Source: an uncultured Chryseobacterium sp.
Lineage (GTDB): Bacteria; Bacteroidota; Bacteroidia; Flavobacteriales; Weeksellaceae
Direction of reading: 5' to 3'
Assembly: GCA_913774355.1 (NCBI GenBank)
Contig: CAJYGB010000006.1
Span: forward strand, 248,001-312,000
Length of the DNA: 64,000 nt
The translations under genes were made by a program, and so were the position numbers. Below the pieces are notes generated by a model, which worked only from the letters and a program-made list of their open reading frames with translations, made no database searches and was not told the DNA's origin. Shown here piece by piece: positions 42,099-50,373 of the stretch. The first letter of the stretch is position 1; each line of letters opens with the position of its first letter.

Positions 42099-42263
42099 AT
42101 GAAAAAGATCAGCTTAAGTACTGTTAGAAACAGTATGCGTAGAGATGAGCTGCGTTCTATTAAAGGAGGCAGTGCTTGTAAAAGCCCATGTAACGCACCT
42201 TTCTGTTCTGCGTATGGTTATAGAGCAGAGTGTGGTACACAGCCTGTTGTTTGTTGCTCTTAA
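42099..42263 (+). CDS. GG-leader Cys-rich precursor peptide 2
   Basis: The 54-residue precursor has a leader nearly identical to that of peptide 1 (two changes in 24 residues: Lys to Arg, Ala to Ser). Its core, SACKSPCNAPFCSAYGYRAE then CGTQPVVCCS, has the plan C-x3-C-x4-C-x8-C-x6-CC. The two genes are a tandem duplication 80 bases apart; cysteines, the AEC-G-T block and the CCS end are conserved while the loops differ, a sign of selection on the scaffold. A terminator follows at once. Confidence 0.85.
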   Translation: MKKISLSTVRNSMRRDELRSIKGGSACKSPCNAPFCSAYGYRAECGTQPVVCCS

Positions 42264-42270
42264 CAAAATT

Positions 42271-42298
42271 AGGATCACTTTTTTAAGTGATCCTTTTT
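42271..42298 (+). terminator. Terminator after the precursor genes
   Basis: AGGATCACTT ttt AAGTGATCCT followed by TTTT lies between precursor 2 and the GLPGLI gene. It would keep precursor mRNA high relative to the processing and export genes. Confidence 0.85.
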
Positions 42299-42328
42299 AC
42301 CTTTCATTCAAATTAAAAAATAAAAAAT

Positions 42329-43141
42329 ATGAGAATTCTTGTAATACTAATTTTATTATGCTATCAAAGTATCAATGCTCAAGTTACAAGGGTTTATTAC
42401 GAACTTAAATATAAACCCAGCAAACAATTATCTAATATTGAAAAAGAGCTGGATATTTTAGAAATCAATTCAGATCAATCTATTTTTCAAAATTACCAAT
42501 CTTATGTTTTAGATTCAACTCTAACTAAAAATTTGTCAAAAATGAATTCGGTTGATCCTCAAATATTTTCAAAAAAAATCAATAATAATTATAAAGTAAT
42601 AAAAGAAAAAGGAGGAAAACTAAAATTTAAAGAAGTATTAGGCGGAAGAGAAGTTTACGAATATAACGAGAACATAAACATTGATTGGCATTTATTACCC
42701 CAGACAAAAACTGATGAAAATAAAATAGTTCTACGATCTGCTGAGTGCATTTTCGGAGGTAGAAAATGGGTTGCGTGGTATGATCCGAACACACCAATAA
42801 ATGATGGTCCTTATAAATTTAGAGATTTACCGGGTCTCATTTATTCGATTGAGGATTCCGACAATCAATATAGCTGGCAATTAATAGGAATTAAAAATTT
42901 ATCACATGTCAGTACAATTGAGAAGAACTTTATGGAATTGCAAGGTTTTAAATCAATTACTGTACAGAAAAAAGAATTTAACCAAATTAAAAAGAATTTT
43001 GAAACAAATCCGCTTGGTAATTCCAAAGAATCATTAGGGGATATGATAAATGATCAGGAAGTAATAAAAAAAATGAAAGAATATGAAAAAAGAGAACTTG
43101 AGTATGCTAAAAGCCATAATAATACAATAGAAATTAAATAG
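42329..43141 (+). CDS. GLPGLI-family secreted protein
   Basis: The 270-residue protein has a signal peptide (1-18, ending SINAQ) and the family signature in YKFRDLPGLIYSIED (here DLPGLI for GLPGLI), preceded by FGGRKWVAWYDPNTPINDGP. GLPGLI proteins are restricted to Bacteroidetes, often lie next to GG-leader peptide and export genes, and have no proven activity. The C-terminus is Lys/Glu-rich and helical. It ends 9 bases before the VKOR fusion gene. Confidence 0.85.
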   Translation: MRILVILILLCYQSINAQVTRVYYELKYKPSKQLSNIEKELDILEINSDQSIFQNYQSYVLDSTLTKNLSKMNSVDPQIFSKKINNNYKVIKEKGGKLKFKEVLGGREVYEYNENINIDWHLLPQTKTDENKIVLRSAECIFGGRKWVAWYDPNTPINDGPYKFRDLPGLIYSIEDSDNQYSWQLIGIKNLSHVSTIEKNFMELQGFKSITVQKKEFNQIKKNFETNPLGNSKESLGDMINDQEVIKKMKEYEKRELEYAKSHNNTIEIK

Positions 43142-43150
43142 TTTTCTACT

Positions 43151-44704
43151 ATGATAAAACAAGATTTACAAGCCATCCTACTATATCTAAAATCTCAAAA
43201 CGTTGATATAGATTCTAATGAGTTTAAATTTCAAGTTGAATCTCATCCGGATTATCCAACCTTATTATCTTTTGTAGATGCATTGGATTTTTTTAATATT
43301 CCAAATGTGGCAACAAAAGTCACATTTGATGAACTTGATAGTTTGCCTGATGAATTTATTGGCTTACTGGGTGCAGAATATGCAATGCCTTTTTTATTTT
43401 TTATCAAAAAAGAAAAGGATCACTTTTTATATAATGATGAGAAAAAATTAAAGAAAATCTCAAAAGATGAATTATCTGAATTATGGCGAGGAATGGTCTT
43501 GTTAGCCGAAAAACCTAATTCTGAAATTGTAAACAAAAAAACATTCAAAAATACTTACATCTCCATCATATTTTTATTGTTTTTCATAATACTTTATTCA
43601 TTTTCAAAATCCTTAGTGTTATGCATTTTTTCTGCTTTATCTACTGTGGGACTATATTTATCTTTTGAAGCTTTAAAAACAGAATTAGGGGTAGAATCTA
43701 AACTCTCACAGACATTTTGTAGTGCTATTCCTAATTCAGATTGTAGTCAGGTAATCAATTCTAAAAAGAGCGGTTTGTTTAATTATGTCAAATTTAGTGA
43801 TATAAGTCTGTGGCTTTTCAGTTCACAATTATTAGGAGGATTATTCTTTTCAATCTTAGGAAATATTTCTTTGTTTACGTCATACTCTTTGGTTGTTTTA
43901 ATTATTTCAGTTCCAGTTACTATTTATTCAATATATTTCCAATACTCAGTTGAGGAAACTTGGTGTGCGTTATGCTTGGCAATTACTGCAATTATATATA
44001 TACAAATTTCGTTTTTATTAACAAGAAATGGCTTTACAATTAGCAGCGATAATCTTATACTCTTTTCATTCAGTTTTATATTAATGTATGTTTTAATTTA
44101 TCTTTTAAAGCCAATTTATATTGAGCAAAAATTGCTTAAAGAAGATTATATTAAAAGTATAAGGGTATCAAAAAACTATGTTTTTTTTAAAAACAATCTT
44201 TTGACATCACCTAAATATCATTTTGAAAAGCAATTGATAATATTAGGTAATCCAGATACAGCAAAAAAAATATCCTTGGTGACAAGTCCTTTCTGTGGAT
44301 TTTGTGAAGAGGCTCACGAAATTGTAGACAATTTGTTAGAAAAGCACCCTGATGAAATTACAATCAACATAAGATTTAATTTTTCAGAGAAAGTAGATGA
44401 AAAAATGAAAGAATTATTTTTGCGACTTACAGAAATTTACTTAAACGAAGGTCAAAATTCTTTTACCACTGCAATTAAGATTTGGCATTCTACAAAAAAT
44501 CTAGATGGATGGCTTAATAAATATGGAAAATGTAGCGATGCTAAAAAAATTACATCTTTACTTAATGAAATATCAGAAGAAAATCATTTGCAAGGTTTAA
44601 ATTTCACCCCTGCATTTATCCTGAATGAATATAGACTGCCGAATATTTATGATAGAAATAATCTTAAATATTTTGTTCAAGACTGGATAGAAGATAATAT
44701 TTAA
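43151..44704 (+). CDS. C39-like, VKOR and thioredoxin triple-domain membrane protein
   Basis: The 517-residue protein has three parts. Residues 1-122 resemble a C39 peptidase-like domain (FQVESHPDYPTLLSFVDALD, WRGMVLLAE) but lack the catalytic cysteine. Residues about 135-320 are a vitamin K epoxide reductase-like membrane unit with loop cysteines Cys190 and Cys198 and the active site Cys-Ala-Leu-Cys at 272-275. Residues about 355-517 are a thioredoxin/DsbA-like domain with Cys-Gly-Phe-Cys at 382-385. It would pass oxidising power from quinone to substrate disulfides, here most likely the six-cysteine peptides, with the N-terminal domain binding the leader. Confidence 0.88.
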   Translation: MIKQDLQAILLYLKSQNVDIDSNEFKFQVESHPDYPTLLSFVDALDFFNIPNVATKVTFDELDSLPDEFIGLLGAEYAMPFLFFIKKEKDHFLYNDEKKLKKISKDELSELWRGMVLLAEKPNSEIVNKKTFKNTYISIIFLLFFIILYSFSKSLVLCIFSALSTVGLYLSFEALKTELGVESKLSQTFCSAIPNSDCSQVINSKKSGLFNYVKFSDISLWLFSSQLLGGLFFSILGNISLFTSYSLVVLIISVPVTIYSIYFQYSVEETWCALCLAITAIIYIQISFLLTRNGFTISSDNLILFSFSFILMYVLIYLLKPIYIEQKLLKEDYIKSIRVSKNYVFFKNNLLTSPKYHFEKQLIILGNPDTAKKISLVTSPFCGFCEEAHEIVDNLLEKHPDEITINIRFNFSEKVDEKMKELFLRLTEIYLNEGQNSFTTAIKIWHSTKNLDGWLNKYGKCSDAKKITSLLNEISEENHLQGLNFTPAFILNEYRLPNIYDRNNLKYFVQDWIEDNI

Positions 44705-44738
44705 GCAGTCATTTTATCCTATTTAAAGTTTTTAAACT

Positions 44739-46082
44739 ATGAAAATAATTCAATCCTTTTGGTCTACCAATGAGAAAATTGAAGAAACTAATTTTGGATG
44801 GCTAACGCCCAAATTTAATGCTATAAGCTGGACTTTAAGTTCGCTATTGTTAAATAAGTTTTATGAAGTAGCACTCTATACTGACAAACAAGGAAATGAT
44901 TTTTTAATCAGTAAACTTAATTTACCTTATAAAGAAGTTCATACAATCTTAGATGAACTTAATATTTACCACAAGAACTTTTGGGCTTTGCCTAAGATCA
45001 AAGCTTATTCAGTACAAGATAAACCATTCTTACATATTGACGGAGATGTATTTATATGGGAACCATTTCCGGAACAAATATTAAAAGGTGAAATTATTTC
45101 ACAAAATTTAGAAGTAACTACGGAATACTATCAGGAGGCTTGGGATGAAATAAGCACGTATTTAGATTATATACCTGCTGAGATCAATAGCTATATTTCA
45201 AAAACAAATAATTTCGCCTGCAATATGGGTATTTTTGGAGGAAACGATATTGATTTTATTCAGAAATATGCCTCAAAATCTTTTGAATTTGCCGAAAAAA
45301 ATAAAAGTTTGCCTGAAAAAGTTTTTGGTGGAAATTTTAATATTTTTTTTGAACAGGTATTACTCTATGAGATGATGGCTGGAAATAATAAAGAAAGTTC
45401 ATTTTTAATAGAAGATATACCCTCAGATAATGAGTATGTCGGATATGGTAATTTTGACGAAGTTCCATTTAAAAGGACATACCTTCATTTATTAGGAAAC
45501 TATAAAAGAAATGTTCAGGTGTGTAAAATAATGGAAATTTATTTAGTAGTAAATTTTCCTGAATACTTTAAAAGGATTGTAACTGCTTTTCCCGATGATT
45601 ATCTTTATCTTAATGAATTAGATTATACTTTTACAAAGAATGAAAATGAACAAAGAATATCAAATTTCATAGAAGATATCAAAAATGGTTTTGACAATGA
45701 ATTAAATAATGATTATCTTTTTAATAGGGATATTACCTGTATAACACTTCATAAATTTTTCTTTGACTGTAGAGAAAATAATATAGATTTTACAATTAAG
45801 AAACTAAGAGGCAATTATATTGATACTTTTTCTCTAGATGAAATGGTTGATACAGTAATTGTTATTTCGGAGGCTGATGAGCTTAAAAATATAATATCTG
45901 TTGATGAAATTGATCTGCTTATTTTAGAAAAAACGGAAAATGCAATATTATTTAGTCATTTAAAGAACGAATTGTTAGAAATGCTTGATGATGATGCTCT
46001 TGAAGAACAAAACGATTTTTTAGAAATGGTTGAAAATAGATTAAACTACTATCTAAAAAATAGAATTATTCTTGTATACTAA
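44739..46082 (+). CDS. DUF6734-like putative glycosyltransferase
   Basis: The 447-residue cytoplasmic protein has a GT-A-like N-terminus: QSFWSTNEKIEETNFGWLTP, then KNFWALPKIKAYSVQ and HIDGDVFIWEPF (about residues 93-104), where the acidic DGD is a DxD-type metal and sugar-nucleotide site. This pattern matches the DUF6734 family, which is common next to GG-leader peptide genes in Bacteroidetes. The C-terminal third is acidic and helical. With the DUF6625-like protein, it is the second glycosyltransferase candidate in the island. Confidence 0.7.
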   Translation: MKIIQSFWSTNEKIEETNFGWLTPKFNAISWTLSSLLLNKFYEVALYTDKQGNDFLISKLNLPYKEVHTILDELNIYHKNFWALPKIKAYSVQDKPFLHIDGDVFIWEPFPEQILKGEIISQNLEVTTEYYQEAWDEISTYLDYIPAEINSYISKTNNFACNMGIFGGNDIDFIQKYASKSFEFAEKNKSLPEKVFGGNFNIFFEQVLLYEMMAGNNKESSFLIEDIPSDNEYVGYGNFDEVPFKRTYLHLLGNYKRNVQVCKIMEIYLVVNFPEYFKRIVTAFPDDYLYLNELDYTFTKNENEQRISNFIEDIKNGFDNELNNDYLFNRDITCITLHKFFFDCRENNIDFTIKKLRGNYIDTFSLDEMVDTVIVISEADELKNIISVDEIDLLILEKTENAILFSHLKNELLEMLDDDALEEQNDFLEMVENRLNYYLKNRIILVY

Positions 46083-46115
46083 AACTATATATAGAAAAAT
46101 ATTTTTTTGATTTTA

Positions 46116-46156
46116 ATCTATATTAAATTATTTCTAGAAAGTAATTTAATATAGAT
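46116..46156. repeat. Long perfect inverted repeat between DUF6734 and the exporter
   Basis: ATCTATATTAAATTA and TAATTTAATATAGAT form a perfect 15-bp stem; the 11-base interior TTTCTAGAAAG is itself nearly palindromic. No T run follows. It could be an operator for the exporter gene, a messenger processing site or an end of an insertion. Confidence 0.7.
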
Positions 46157-46281
46157 GTCAATTTGCTAGTTTATATGTATTTTTTACAATATGAAATTAT
46201 TAATAAGTATAATCAAAAAACTGTTTGATTATTAATAAAAACCTATTCTAATAAACATTAACTGCTTTAATATTTAGTGTA

Positions 46282-48480
46282 TTGAAATTTCCTAATTATA
46301 TTCAACCTGATAACAAAGATTGTGGTCCCACTTGCTTAAGGATTATCTCGAAATATTATGGTAAAAGTATTCCTCTTCAAACTATTAGAGATATTGCTGA
46401 AACTACCAGAGAAGGGAGCAGCTTATTGAATTTAAGTGATGCTGCCGAAAGAATTGGATTTAAAACTTTAGGAGTAAAGGCAAATGTGCAAATGCTAATG
46501 AAAGAAGTTCCTCTCCCTTGTATTCTGCATTGGCATAGCGTACATTTTGTAGTTCTTTATAAAGTAAAGAAAAAGCAAAATGATTACATTTTTTATATCT
46601 CCGACCCAAGCTATGGGTTAATTACTTATAATTCTCAGGATTTTTTAAAAGCTTGGATTGGAAGCAATGCAGATATAGATGTATCTGAAGGAGTTGCTTT
46701 ATTATTGGAAACGACCCCTGAATTTTCTAAAAATGATTGGGATGGAAATAGTGATAAAACACGCCTATCCTACCTATTTAAGTATTTATTAAAATATAAA
46801 GCGCTTTTTATTCAGTTAATTGTCAGCCTTGTTGCAACAAGTTTAATATCACTGATATTTCCTTTCATTACACAAAGTGTAGTTGACACTGGTATTCAAA
46901 ATCAAGATGTAAATTTTATTTTTATCGTTTTGCTTGCACAAATAATGCTATTCACCGGAAAAGCTGCAATAGAAGTGATAAGAAGCTGGATATTACTTCA
47001 CCTAAGTACGAGGATAAATATTTCGATTGTATCTGATTTTTTTATAAAGTTAATGAATCTTCCAATTAGCTTTTTTGATACGAGAATGACAGGAGATATA
47101 ATGCAGAGAATAAGTGATCATCATAGAATTGAACAGCTTTTAACTAATTCATCCCTGAATACTATATTTAATCTGTTTAGTCTTGTCGTTTATAGTGTAA
47201 TTTTATTGCTATATAATTACAAACTTTTCTTGATTTATTTATGTGGAAGTTTAGTTTATATCTTTTGGATTTCGTTTTTTTTAAATAGACGTCGGGAGTT
47301 AGACTATAAAAAGTTTTCCCAAGTGTCCCAAGAACAGTCAGCAGTGATTGAACTGATAAATGGAATGCAAGAAATAAAGATGCATAATGCGGAAAAGCAA
47401 AAAAGATGGAAGTGGGAATTTTTGCAAGTTAAATTATTTAAGATAAATATTGAGACGCTTTCTTTAGAGCAGTTGCAGACCGTAGGAGGAAATTTTATCA
47501 ATCAAATGAAGGATGTCTTCATTAGTTTTTTTACGGCAGTACTTGTTATTGACGGTAAAATTACGCTTGGTATGATGCTTTCAACCCAATACATCATAGG
47601 ACAATTAAGCGTACCTCTTGCACAGTTTTTAGAATTTTTAAAAAACTATCAAGATGCAAAAATTTCTCTTGAACGTTTAGGAGAAATTCATAATAAAGAT
47701 AATGAAGAAGATACCAATACTATCTATGAATATGACCTCCAAAATAATGATATTATTGTTGATAATTTAGATTTTAGATATACAGGTACGGACAATTATG
47801 TCTTTGAGAACCTAAATATTGTATTACCACATCAAAAGACGACTGCTATTGTAGGAGCGAGCGGAAGTGGAAAAACTACGCTTCTTAAATTGCTTCTTAA
47901 ATTCTATGAGCCGACAAAAGGAACTATAAAATTAGGAAGATCTTCTCTATCCAATGTGCCTCCAAGAATATGGCGGGAAAAATGCGGGGTAGTGATGCAA
48001 GAAGGCTATATTTTTAATGACTCTATTGCAGGTAATATCGCTATTGGAGATGATGTTATCAATAAAGAAAAACTTAGACAAGCTGTTGAAATTGCAAATA
48101 TTAAAGAGTTCGTAGAAGGGTTGCCATTAAATTACAATACCAAGATTGGAAACGAGGGGGCCGGAATGAGTGGAGGACAAAAGCAAAGGTTACAAATTGC
48201 AAGAGCTGTATATAAGTCTCCCGAATATATCTTTTTTGATGAAGCTACAAGCGCATTGGATGCTAATAATGAAAAAGTGATTATGGAAAATCTTGAACAA
48301 TTCTTTAAAGGCAAAACCGCAATAGTTATTGCTCACCGGCTATCTACAGTAAAGCATGCTGATAAAATTATTGTTCTTGATAAAGGAAAGGTAGTAGAAG
48401 AAGGGAATCATAGTGAACTAGTTGCTTTAAAGGGAGAATACTTTAAACTCGTTAAAAATCAGTTAGAATTAGGAAATTAA
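46282..48480 (+). CDS. C39-peptidase-containing ABC exporter
   Basis: The 732-residue bacteriocin-type exporter has an N-terminal C39 cysteine protease (Gln8, Cys14 in DNKDCGPTC, His88 in HSVHFVVLY, Asp108 in ISDPSYG) that cuts after GG leaders. Six membrane helices follow (about 165-430), then an ATPase domain with Walker A GASGSGKTT, signature MSGGQ, Walker B IFFDEATSALD and H loop IAHRLST. The start codon is a TTG at 46282, chosen because MKFPNYIQPDNKDCGPTC is the family's usual start and no ATG or GTG lies in frame upstream. No HlyD partner is in the island. Confidence 0.95.
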   Translation: MKFPNYIQPDNKDCGPTCLRIISKYYGKSIPLQTIRDIAETTREGSSLLNLSDAAERIGFKTLGVKANVQMLMKEVPLPCILHWHSVHFVVLYKVKKKQNDYIFYISDPSYGLITYNSQDFLKAWIGSNADIDVSEGVALLLETTPEFSKNDWDGNSDKTRLSYLFKYLLKYKALFIQLIVSLVATSLISLIFPFITQSVVDTGIQNQDVNFIFIVLLAQIMLFTGKAAIEVIRSWILLHLSTRINISIVSDFFIKLMNLPISFFDTRMTGDIMQRISDHHRIEQLLTNSSLNTIFNLFSLVVYSVILLLYNYKLFLIYLCGSLVYIFWISFFLNRRRELDYKKFSQVSQEQSAVIELINGMQEIKMHNAEKQKRWKWEFLQVKLFKINIETLSLEQLQTVGGNFINQMKDVFISFFTAVLVIDGKITLGMMLSTQYIIGQLSVPLAQFLEFLKNYQDAKISLERLGEIHNKDNEEDTNTIYEYDLQNNDIIVDNLDFRYTGTDNYVFENLNIVLPHQKTTAIVGASGSGKTTLLKLLLKFYEPTKGTIKLGRSSLSNVPPRIWREKCGVVMQEGYIFNDSIAGNIAIGDDVINKEKLRQAVEIANIKEFVEGLPLNYNTKIGNEGAGMSGGQKQRLQIARAVYKSPEYIFFDEATSALDANNEKVIMENLEQFFKGKTAIVIAHRLSTVKHADKIIVLDKGKVVEEGNHSELVALKGEYFKLVKNQLELGN

Positions 48481-48642
48481 ATTTATAAAATTAGACAAAA
48501 GGTAAAATTTAACATAGAAACTAAAAAAGAAATTTCAGATAATGTAAAACTCCGTTTTAAGAGTGTTAGAGATATTCTTACATAGCCTCCGCACTGGATG
48601 ATTCGACTGGGAAATACAACGGATAATAAAAACTAATCCCTT

Positions 48643-48681
48643 TCAAAAAAAAAGCCTCATTTTAATGATAAAATGAGGCTT
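48643..48681 (-). terminator. Terminator of the efflux operon
   Basis: On the minus strand, AAGCCTCATTTT atcatt AAAATGAGGCTT is followed by TTTTTTT, downstream of the MFS gene. The composition changes back to ordinary chromosome around here. Confidence 0.85.
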
Positions 48682-48707
48682 CAAAGTAAATAAAAAACAA
48701 GGTTTCT

Positions 48708-50300
48708 TTAAAATGCAGTTCCCGCTGCATCTTTTATTTCTTCCGATAATCTTTTTCTTTCGCGGAGCCTTCTTCGGGCGATCACCGATTTTCCGCTCAG
48801 CAGCCTTACAAACATGCCCGTAATAAAACGTTCTCTGCCAAAATGGTGCGTAAGGACATACCCCAGAATCCCGAATCCGGCAACAACGATATATCCGAAA
48901 ATCTTTTTATTGGCCGCGATAATCGCATTCAGCTGGATGGTTTTCAGGTTGGCGGCTACATTTTGGGAAGTTACCGTCATGCCGTCCATGTATACTGCAA
49001 GATTTCCCAAGCTGACGATCTGAAACTGATACTGGAACCATGAGAACAGGGCCGAAAACAATCCGATCGTCAGGAAGGTTCTCCAGACTAGAGCCAAGCC
49101 GATGGCCGCGAGCATATCGTCCAGCTCCAGCTTATCCAGGGTGTAAAACCAGACCGAGATAAACAGGGACGTCATCCCATATCCTTTTAAGAACAACGGC
49201 AGGTACCAGTTATCATAACTGAATTCCAGCACCATCGAAAAATACATGATGACCGAATAGCCCAGCATAGCTGCAAATCCGGAAAAGATATACATTTTCA
49301 AAGGTTTGTCTTTTTTGAACCAGAAGACAGCAATGGTTCCGGCCAGCAGAATCCCGGGAATCATCAGCAGGTTCAGCCGGGCGTTGGTCAGCTGATCATA
49401 CCCGAGAACACCCACCGCAAAAATATTCTGAAGCGATGCCGTTGCCATGAACATTCCCAGACAGAGCAGCATAAACAGGCCGTGCAGCACATTGTTTCTG
49501 GAGAAAATCTTAAAAGAGAGATACGGTCTTTTCAAATGCGTCTGCCGGATCACCAGAAGGGCAAAGCTTACGAAGACGGCAATACCTGCATTGATAATTT
49601 TTGTTGAATTCAGCCAGTCCTGTTGTTTCCCGAAGGCAAATACATAGGCCGAAAACATAAAAGTCGATACGAAGAGCAGGATGCTGAGCCAGTCTATATA
49701 ATGCAACGGAACTTTCAGCGCAAAATATTGGTTGTGCATAAAAATCCACTGTAGCAAGGCCATGACAAAGCACAGAACCGACACAACGATAAAAAACTGC
49801 TGCCAGTTGTACAGAACGGAAACCTCAACCGCCCAATAGCCTGCCAGCTGGTTGATAACAAGAACAAAACCATAAAATACCCCGTAGAACATCCCCCGGT
49901 TCCCGATCATGGTCATCACCGGTAAAAATAATTCGATGGAAACAATCATTTTACAAAAGCCGATCAGCAGCGCACTTGCGATGATTACCGAAGGTTCCGT
50001 GGTCGTTGCATTGATGTAATTCAGGAGGCCGAGCAAAACCATGACCAGCGTGATCTTATCCCGTACTTTGAACCGCATCTTCAGCCTTAAAACAATGGGC
50101 ATCGCGGCTCCCATCCCGATGGTGGAAGCATAATTGGCCCAGATATAATATTCCGAAAGCGCACCGGTTCCGCCCACCATATAGCTGATATTTCCCGTAT
50201 ACACACCGCCCAGCGGCATGACCACCGTCATCAGGAGAACAATGAGTAAAAGCTGGACGGGTTTCGGCACCCAATCGTGGTATAATCCTTTGTTGTACAT
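48708..50300 (-). CDS. MFS drug efflux transporter (DHA2/EmrB-like)
   Basis: The 530-residue inner-membrane protein has about 14 hydrophobic segments, as in EmrB-type drug:H+ antiporters (MPLGGVYTGNISYMVGG, FGKQQDWLNSTKIINAG). The ATG at 50300 is preferred over an in-frame ATG 24 bases upstream, since it gives MYNKGLYHDWVPKP, a typical start. It is the third gene of the TolC-HlyD-MFS operon and would pump compounds across both membranes. Confidence 0.88.
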   Translation of the reverse strand: MYNKGLYHDWVPKPVQLLLIVLLMTVVMPLGGVYTGNISYMVGGTGALSEYYIWANYASTIGMGAAMPIVLRLKMRFKVRDKITLVMVLLGLLNYINATTTEPSVIIASALLIGFCKMIVSIELFLPVMTMIGNRGMFYGVFYGFVLVINQLAGYWAVEVSVLYNWQQFFIVVSVLCFVMALLQWIFMHNQYFALKVPLHYIDWLSILLFVSTFMFSAYVFAFGKQQDWLNSTKIINAGIAVFVSFALLVIRQTHLKRPYLSFKIFSRNNVLHGLFMLLCLGMFMATASLQNIFAVGVLGYDQLTNARLNLLMIPGILLAGTIAVFWFKKDKPLKMYIFSGFAAMLGYSVIMYFSMVLEFSYDNWYLPLFLKGYGMTSLFISVWFYTLDKLELDDMLAAIGLALVWRTFLTIGLFSALFSWFQYQFQIVSLGNLAVYMDGMTVTSQNVAANLKTIQLNAIIAANKKIFGYIVVAGFGILGYVLTHHFGRERFITGMFVRLLSGKSVIARRRLRERKRLSEEIKDAAGTAF

Positions 50301-50311
50301 GATATTTTTGT

Positions 50312-50373
50312 TGTGAATGGTCAATGGTCAATTGTGAATTTAAAATTGACTATTCACCATTGACAATTGACTA
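50312..50373. repeat. TTGACCATTCAC-type repeat between the MFS and HlyD genes
   Basis: GTGAATGGTCAATGGTCAATT and AATTGACTATTCACCATTGAC lie in inverted orientation. The family is the same as at 20205-20368. It fills the gap inside the efflux operon. Confidence 0.6.
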
